From: Bacteroidales bacterium
Lineage (GTDB): Bacteria; Bacteroidota; Bacteroidia; Bacteroidales; Dysgonomonadaceae
DNA: 11,293 bases
NCBI GenBank assembly: GCA_012728155.1
Contig: JAAYFR010000158.1
Coordinates: 1 to 11,293 of the forward strand
Direction of reading: 5' to 3'
The translations under genes and the position numbers were made by a program. The notes beneath the pieces are model-generated. The model worked only from the letters and a program-made list of their open reading frames with translations. It was not told where the DNA came from and made no database searches. Of the stretch, positions 7,221 to 11,293 are shown piece by piece (within the stretch, counting starts at the first letter, position 1; every line of letters begins with the position of its first letter).

Positions 7221-7231
7221 GAGAAGGATAT

Positions 7232-8893
7232 ATGTTAAAGTCACTCTATATACAGAATTTTGCGTTGATCGATTCACTTCGGATCGAATTCGATCCCGGC
7301 TTTTCAGTGATCTCCGGTGAGACAGGGGCAGGTAAATCGATTATCCTTGGCGCCCTTTCACTGATCCTTGGACAACGTGCCGATCTGAAACAGATCAAGC
7401 AGGATGCAGAGAAATGTGTCATAGAAGGTGTTTTCGATCTTTCGGAATACCATCTCGCCGCATTTTTTGAAGAGATGGACTGGGTATATGAGGGTGATGA
7501 GACTATCCTTCGACGGGAGATATGGAGCAGTGGAAAATCGCGCGCTTTTGTGAATGACTCGCCGGTCTATCTGAACGACTTGAAAGGGCTGGGAGAGAGA
7601 TTGATCGATATCCATTCCCAGCACCAGAATTTGTCGCTGAATGATAATCTCTTTCAGTTGAATGTGGTGGATCTGCTGGCCGACACAAAAAAGGAACATG
7701 GAGAGTATGAAGAGGCATATGCTCTGTATCGGACCTCTGAACGGATGTTGAATGACCTTCGGGAGCAGTCACGTAAAAACCGTGAAGAGGAAGAGTACCT
7801 CCGGTTTCAATATAATGCACTCGCGGGAATGAACCTGCAACCCGAAGAGCAGGTGCAGCTTGAGATGGAGTTGGAAGCCGCTTCCCATGCCGAAGAGATA
7901 AAGAGAGGGCTCTACTCGGCTATCGTACTCCTGTCGGAAGAAGAGCGCAGTGTGGAATCGATGCTGCGGACGGCAGCGGAGACACTGCACAATGTACAGC
8001 GGTTTTATCCCAAATTATCAGAATTGGCGATAAGGGTGGATTCTGCTTTTATCGAACTGAAAGATGTGCGTGAGGAGATCGCCGGTTATTTCGAAGAGGT
8101 GGAGTGCGATCCTGCCCGCAGGCAGCTGTTGGAAGATCGGCTAAGTGCGATTTACGACTTGCAGAAGAAACATTCTGTGACTACGGTGGAGGAATTGATC
8201 GGGTTGCGTGATGAGATGGGGCGGAAACTGGAGAGTATTGAGTCGCTCGACGAACGGCTGCAAGTATTGGAAAAGGAGACCGGGGAGAAGCGGAAATCGA
8301 TGAGGGAGAAAGCGGTATTGTTAACTGAAAAGCGAAAGAAAGCTGTACCACATATTGAAAAAGAATTGGTGGAACGACTTGCTTACCTGCGGATGCCCAA
8401 TGTGAAATTCCATTGTGAATTCAAATCGAAAGAGACTCCCGATATCACCGGTGCCGATACCGTGCAGTTTCTCTTTTCCGCCAACAAAAATGTGGCGTTA
8501 CAACCGGTATCCCAAATTGCTTCGGGGGGCGAGATGTCGCGTTTGATGTTGTGCATCAAGGCGATGATCGCGGGAGCCACTTCCCTGCCGACCATCATTT
8601 TTGATGAGATCGATACCGGAACCTCGGGTGAAGTGGCCGACAGGGTAGGAACCATTATGGAAGAGATGGGTACCCGGATGCAGGTTGTCGGCATCACACA
8701 CCTGCCGCAGATCGCATCCAAAGGAACGACCCATTTCCTGGTATATAAGGAGGAGATGGGCAATATCGTAACGACAAGAATAAAAGAATTGACATCCGAA
8801 GAGCGGGTGCAAGAGATAGCACGTATGCTGAGCGGTGCCGAAATTACTGAACAGGCAATCGAGAATGCCAAGGTGATGCTGAAAAGAGATTAA
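7232..8893 (+). CDS. recN: DNA repair protein RecN
   Basis: A 553-aa SMC-like ATPase that acts early in recombinational repair of double-strand breaks. The N-terminal ATPase half has LYIQNFALIDSLRIEF (5-20) and the Walker A GETGAGKSI (29-37), with K35. Residues around 124-133 carry the family-typical LIDIHSQHQN. A long coiled-coil stretch follows (about 150-385, rich in E, K, R, L). The C-terminal half has the ABC signature ASGGEMSR (430-437), Walker B PTIIFDEID (453-461), the GTSGEVADRVG D-loop region and the H-loop VVGITHLPQIA with H490. All ATPase motifs are intact and the length is normal. The ATG has an unusually good Shine-Dalgarno-like AGAAGGA just upstream (7222-7228), in an otherwise SD-poor region. 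It lies 11 bp after porD and 3 bp before rlmB, indicating one operon. Confidence 0.98.
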   Translation: MLKSLYIQNFALIDSLRIEFDPGFSVISGETGAGKSIILGALSLILGQRADLKQIKQDAEKCVIEGVFDLSEYHLAAFFEEMDWVYEGDETILRREIWSSGKSRAFVNDSPVYLNDLKGLGERLIDIHSQHQNLSLNDNLFQLNVVDLLADTKKEHGEYEEAYALYRTSERMLNDLREQSRKNREEEEYLRFQYNALAGMNLQPEEQVQLEMELEAASHAEEIKRGLYSAIVLLSEEERSVESMLRTAAETLHNVQRFYPKLSELAIRVDSAFIELKDVREEIAGYFEEVECDPARRQLLEDRLSAIYDLQKKHSVTTVEELIGLRDEMGRKLESIESLDERLQVLEKETGEKRKSMREKAVLLTEKRKKAVPHIEKELVERLAYLRMPNVKFHCEFKSKETPDITGADTVQFLFSANKNVALQPVSQIASGGEMSRLMLCIKAMIAGATSLPTIIFDEIDTGTSGEVADRVGTIMEEMGTRMQVVGITHLPQIASKGTTHFLVYKEEMGNIVTTRIKELTSEERVQEIARMLSGAEITEQAIENAKVMLKRD

Positions 8894-8896
8894 AAT

Positions 8897-9631
8897 ATGA
8901 AGGAAAAAGAGATGATTTTTGGCATTCGTGCCGTTATTGAGGCGGTGGAAGCCGGTAAAGATATAGACAAAGTGATGGTAAAGCGCGAACTGTCGGGCGA
9001 CCTGTTCCAGGAGATGCAGGAACTGCTTCGCCGCTATGAGATACCAATGCAGAAGGTGCCTTTGGAGAGGATAGAGCGTATCACCCGGAAGAACCACCAA
9101 GGGGTGATCGCCTTCACTGCGGCAGTCACCTACCAAAAACTGGAAAATATTGTACCGCTACTCTACGAAGAGGGGAAGATACCGTTTCTATTGCTGCTGG
9201 ACGGAGTGACCGATGTGCGTAATTTTGGAGCTATCGCCCGCACCTGCGAGGTGGCAGGCGTGGATGCCATCGTAATCCCTGAGAGGGGAAGCGTATCGGT
9301 AAATGGTGATGCGATAAAGACCTCTGCCGGCGCATTGCATTCTATCCCGGTTTGCCGGGAGAAAAATCTGAAAGAGGCAATTCTTTTTCTTAAGAACAGT
9401 GGCGTAAAAGTGGTGGCGGCTACAGAAAAGGCTGCCTCATTCTATACCCGGACCGATCTCTCTGTGCCGGTCGCCATTGTGATGGGGTCGGAAGATATGG
9501 GAGTGGCCCCCGAACATTTGCGTATCTGCGATGAGCTGGTGAGGATACCGCAATCGGGAACAATCCAGTCGCTCAACGTGTCGGTCGCGGCGGGAGTGCT
9601 GATCTATGAGGTGGTGCGACAACGGGGATAA
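8897..9631 (+). CDS. rlmB: 23S rRNA (guanosine-2'-O)-methyltransferase RlmB (SpoU/TrmH family)
   Basis: A 244-aa SPOUT-fold RNA methyltransferase, expected to 2'-O-methylate a guanosine of 23S rRNA (G2251 in E. coli) using S-adenosylmethionine. The N-terminal L30e-like substrate-binding domain covers about 5-75 (IFGIRAVIEAVEAGKDIDKVMV, and the RKNHQGVIA junction at 64-72). The catalytic domain has motif 1 LDGVTDVRNFGAIARTCE (101-118, with N109 and R115), motif 2 VMGSEDMGV (195-203) and motif 3 IPQSGTIQSLNVSVAAG (217-233), which build the trefoil-knot cofactor site. The KTSAGALHSIPV segment is also typical of the family. It starts 3 bp after recN, so translation is probably coupled. The SpoU/TrmH family is certain; the RlmB subtype, rather than another TrmH-like enzyme, is likely but rests on domain layout. 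Confidence 0.92.
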   Translation: MKEKEMIFGIRAVIEAVEAGKDIDKVMVKRELSGDLFQEMQELLRRYEIPMQKVPLERIERITRKNHQGVIAFTAAVTYQKLENIVPLLYEEGKIPFLLLLDGVTDVRNFGAIARTCEVAGVDAIVIPERGSVSVNGDAIKTSAGALHSIPVCREKNLKEAILFLKNSGVKVVAATEKAASFYTRTDLSVPVAIVMGSEDMGVAPEHLRICDELVRIPQSGTIQSLNVSVAAGVLIYEVVRQRG

Positions 9632-9702
9632 GTAGTGGCAATGAGGTGAATCTGTTGAGGTGTTTAACCGGGCGAGTGATAAGAAAAATAGACCAAAATA
9701 AA

Positions 9703-10080
9703 ATGAAAAAAGTAATATCAACAAACAATGCACCTGCGGCGATAGGACCATACAGCCAGGCTGTTGAAGCAAATGGGATGTTGTTCCTATCGGGTATGTT
9801 GCCTATTGACCCCTCTACCGGAACTATAGTGGAGGGTGGAGTGAAAGAACAAACTACGCAGATATTCAATAATATAGAGGCGGTGCTGAAAGCAGCTGAC
9901 GTCACAATGGATCACATTGTGAAGACGACGGTCTTCCTGGATGATATGTCGCTCTTCGGGGAGATGAACGAAGTATATGGAAGTCGTTTCAGGGGCACTT
10001 TCCCTGCGCGTTCGGCTTTTGCCGTGAAAGCCCTTCCGAAAAATGCACTGGTGGAAATAGAGGTGATCGCCGTACAATAA
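9703..10080 (+). CDS. ridA: RidA family reactive intermediate/imine deaminase
   Basis: A 125-aa member of the Rid (YjgF/YER057c/UK114) family. RidA enzymes form cytosolic trimers that hydrolyse reactive enamines and imines, such as 2-aminoacrylate from PLP enzymes, to 2-keto acids plus ammonia. Matching motifs are NAPAAIGPYSQAV (9-21, with Y17), LSGMLPIDP (29-37), IVKTTVFLDDM (72-82), and PARSAF with R103 followed by VEIEVIAV with E118, the pair equivalent to E. coli R105 and E120. The ATG at 9703 gives the normal length and N-terminus; an in-frame GTG at 9646 would add 19 residues unlike the family and is rejected. It lies 71 bp after rlmB with no obvious promoter or terminator between, so it may be read through. 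Its stop is 6 bp from the convergent tatC stop. Confidence 0.96.
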   Translation: MKKVISTNNAPAAIGPYSQAVEANGMLFLSGMLPIDPSTGTIVEGGVKEQTTQIFNNIEAVLKAADVTMDHIVKTTVFLDDMSLFGEMNEVYGSRFRGTFPARSAFAVKALPKNALVEIEVIAVQ

Positions 10081-10086
10081 AAACTC

Positions 10087-10923
10087 TTACTCGAATAGTG
10101 CCGGGAGATTTTCATCTTCTTCCTCCTCCTCCTCTTCAGGTGGGTCTTTCTGCACTATAAAGGCGCTGATTTCCCATAACATATAGATGGGAATGGTTAC
10201 CACGAAGAGGGAAAATGGATCGCCCGAGGGGGTGATAAGCGCGGCCGCTAAGAGTGAACCTACTATGGCATGACGGCGGAATTTGCGGAAGAAAGAGCGG
10301 TAGACCAATCCCAGCTTCGACAACAACCAGAATACCAGCGGTAGTTCGAATACCAATCCCATGATCAAGATAAGGGTGTAGAAGTTGTTCATATAGGAGT
10401 CGAGCGAAATTGAGTTCTCGATGGAATCACTCAACTCAAAGGTGATCAAGAACCGAAATATCAGAGGGAATACAATAAAATAACCCACCAGACAGCCTAT
10501 CAAAAACATGACTCCCCCAAATCCGAAGGCAGTCTTTACTCCTTTTGCCTCGTTCTCATAGAGTGCGGGACTAATAAATTTCCATACCTCATACAATATG
10601 TAGGGGATGGTGCAGAGTACGCCAAACATCAACGAGGTGGAGATATAGGTCATAAACTGCGTGGTCATATTGATGTTAAGCATCCGCACAGAAAAAGTAT
10701 CCGCAGAAAAATCAGGTAAAAAGGGAAAAATTTCCCCCGCCTTCTCAAAAAAACGATAGGTGATAAAATCTGACGACCGAGGTGCCATAATGATGGCATC
10801 GAAGATTTTGGGGATAATGATAAAACCCACGACAGAGAAAACCAGAACGGCAATGATAACCCGTATAATGGTCCATCGAAATTCTTCCAGATGATCCCAA
10901 AAAGACATTTCTTTCTCTGTCAT
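10087..10923 (-). CDS. tatC: Sec-independent protein translocase TatC
   Basis: A 278-aa polytopic inner-membrane protein, the twin-arginine signal receptor of the Tat pathway that exports folded proteins. The cytoplasmic N-terminus has the family motif SFWDHLEEFR (7-16). Six membrane segments are plausible at about 17-39, 82-104, 132-157, 180-203, 216-232 and 235-256. Hallmarks include YEVWKFISPALYENE (111-125) and LITPSGDPFS (230-239). The first periplasmic loop (about 40-80) is fairly long, as I expect for Bacteroidota TatC. The C-terminal tail is strongly acidic, with seven consecutive Glu after DPP, encoded by a GAA/GAG trinucleotide run. It follows tatA by 139 bp in the same direction and is convergent with ridA. 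No tatB is seen. Identity is secure. Confidence 0.97.
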   Translation of the reverse strand: MTEKEMSFWDHLEEFRWTIIRVIIAVLVFSVVGFIIIPKIFDAIIMAPRSSDFITYRFFEKAGEIFPFLPDFSADTFSVRMLNINMTTQFMTYISTSLMFGVLCTIPYILYEVWKFISPALYENEAKGVKTAFGFGGVMFLIGCLVGYFIVFPLIFRFLITFELSDSIENSISLDSYMNNFYTLILIMGLVFELPLVFWLLSKLGLVYRSFFRKFRRHAIVGSLLAAALITPSGDPFSLFVVTIPIYMLWEISAFIVQKDPPEEEEEEEDENLPALFE

Positions 10924-11009
10924 TTTTATTCAGCTCTATATAATAGACATACGAACAAAAACAACCGACTTCTGGCCTTTTTGTCCTTGAATATTGGGGA
11001 ATAATAGAA

Positions 11010-11047
11010 GAGAAGCCCGGCCAGAGTAATATTGGACGGGTCTTCTC
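11010..11047 (-). terminator. Imperfect hairpin between tatA and tatC (attenuator or partial terminator)
   Basis: AGAAGCCCGGCCA (11011-11023) can pair with TGGACGGGTCTTCT (11033-11046), with one mismatch and one bulged base, extended by a G-C pair at 11010/11047; the loop is about 9 nt. It is the most GC-rich stem in the intergenic region. On the minus strand it begins 16 nt after the tatA stop but is followed by TTCTATTATT, not a solid U-run. It could reduce readthrough into tatC or act as an RNA processing or stability element. Confidence 0.35.
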
Positions 11048-11062
11048 CGTTGCGTTTAGTTG

Positions 11063-11260
11063 TTAGTTGTTAGAGTTGTTATCTGTCGGTTCGGCTTTGA
11101 TATCATCTTCGATATCCTTCAACCCTTTTTTAAAGCTTGTGATGCCCTTACCGAGGCCTTTCATAAATTCAGGTATTTTTTTTCCTCCGAAAAGGATCAG
11201 AATAACCAAAACTATGATAGGTATTTCCCATCCGTTCAAATTAACTAAAAATGGATTCAT
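11063..11260 (-). CDS. tatA: Sec-independent protein translocase TatA (TatA/E family)
   Basis: A 65-aa small membrane protein that forms the transport-active oligomer of the Tat system with TatC. It has a short periplasmic N-terminus, a polar residue (E12) at the membrane entry, one transmembrane helix (about 13-24), then the family hinge LFGGKKIPE (23-31) and an amphipathic helix FMKGLGKGITSFKKGLKDI (32-50). The tail is short, acidic and Asn-rich (TDNNSNN). Length and motif order match TatA/TatE rather than TatB, and no tatB is seen, so this may be a minimal TatAC system as known in other bacteria. The ATG at 11260 gives the typical MNPF start. Only 33 bp of upstream sequence lies in the window and no clear promoter is visible in it. 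Confidence 0.95.
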   Translation of the reverse strand: MNPFLVNLNGWEIPIIVLVILILFGGKKIPEFMKGLGKGITSFKKGLKDIEDDIKAEPTDNNSNN

Positions 11261-11293
11261 AAGTGCGATATGTTTAATTTGTTTATACTATAC

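Noticed and set aside
9646..9702. Upstream GTG start for ridA adding 19 residues
   Set aside because: RidA proteins start at MKKVIS-like sequence and are about 125 aa; the extension has no family similarity.
1..11293. CRISPR arrays, tRNA or rRNA genes, transposases or defence genes
   Set aside because: No spaced repeats, RNA-gene signatures or mobile-element proteins were seen on either strand; gene content is core chromosomal.

Overview
The window looks like ordinary chromosome from a Bacteroidota bacterium, most likely order Bacteroidales and perhaps near the Dysgonomonadaceae (the family placement is inference from protein style only). Three things support this: families largely restricted to Bacteroidota (DUF4301, and DUF4835, also called PorD), a TPR/PD40/OmpA lipoprotein of the PorE type linked to the type IX secretion system (T9SS), and upstream octamers matching the Bacteroidota -7 element TAnnTTTG with little Shine-Dalgarno signal. 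No phage, plasmid, insertion sequence, CRISPR, tRNA or rRNA is visible.

Layout. On the minus strand, 110-2023 is a complete dnaK. A 281-bp divergent intergenic region (2024-2304) separates it from a plus-strand run that reaches 10080. That run holds a DUF4301 protein with nucleotidyltransferase-like motifs (2305-3822), a small predicted lipoprotein (3850-4248), the PorE-like lipoprotein (TTG start at 4351, to 6231), then a tight cluster: porD/DUF4835 (6315-7220), recN (7232-8893) and rlmB (8897-9631), with ridA (9703-10080) 71 bp further on. At the right, tatC (10087-10923) and tatA (11063-11260) lie on the minus strand, convergent to ridA with only 6 bp between the stop codons.

Functional themes. 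Cell-envelope and export functions recur: the PorE-like protein and PorD (T9SS assembly), TatA/TatC (twin-arginine translocase) and one extra lipoprotein. The others are housekeeping: chaperone (DnaK), recombinational repair (RecN), 23S rRNA 2'-O-methylation (RlmB) and imine/enamine deaminase (RidA). The porD-recN-rlmB cluster probably starts from a promoter at 6245-6276 that overlaps a hairpin at the end of the PorE-like gene.

I did not find a clear undescribed system. The best leads are a purine-rich in-frame insertion with a 24-bp tandem repeat in the PorE-like beta-propeller, the apparent lack of the carboxypeptidase-regulatory-like domain in that protein, the uncharacterised DUF4301 gene with its companion lipoprotein, and short repeats and hairpins around gene ends.
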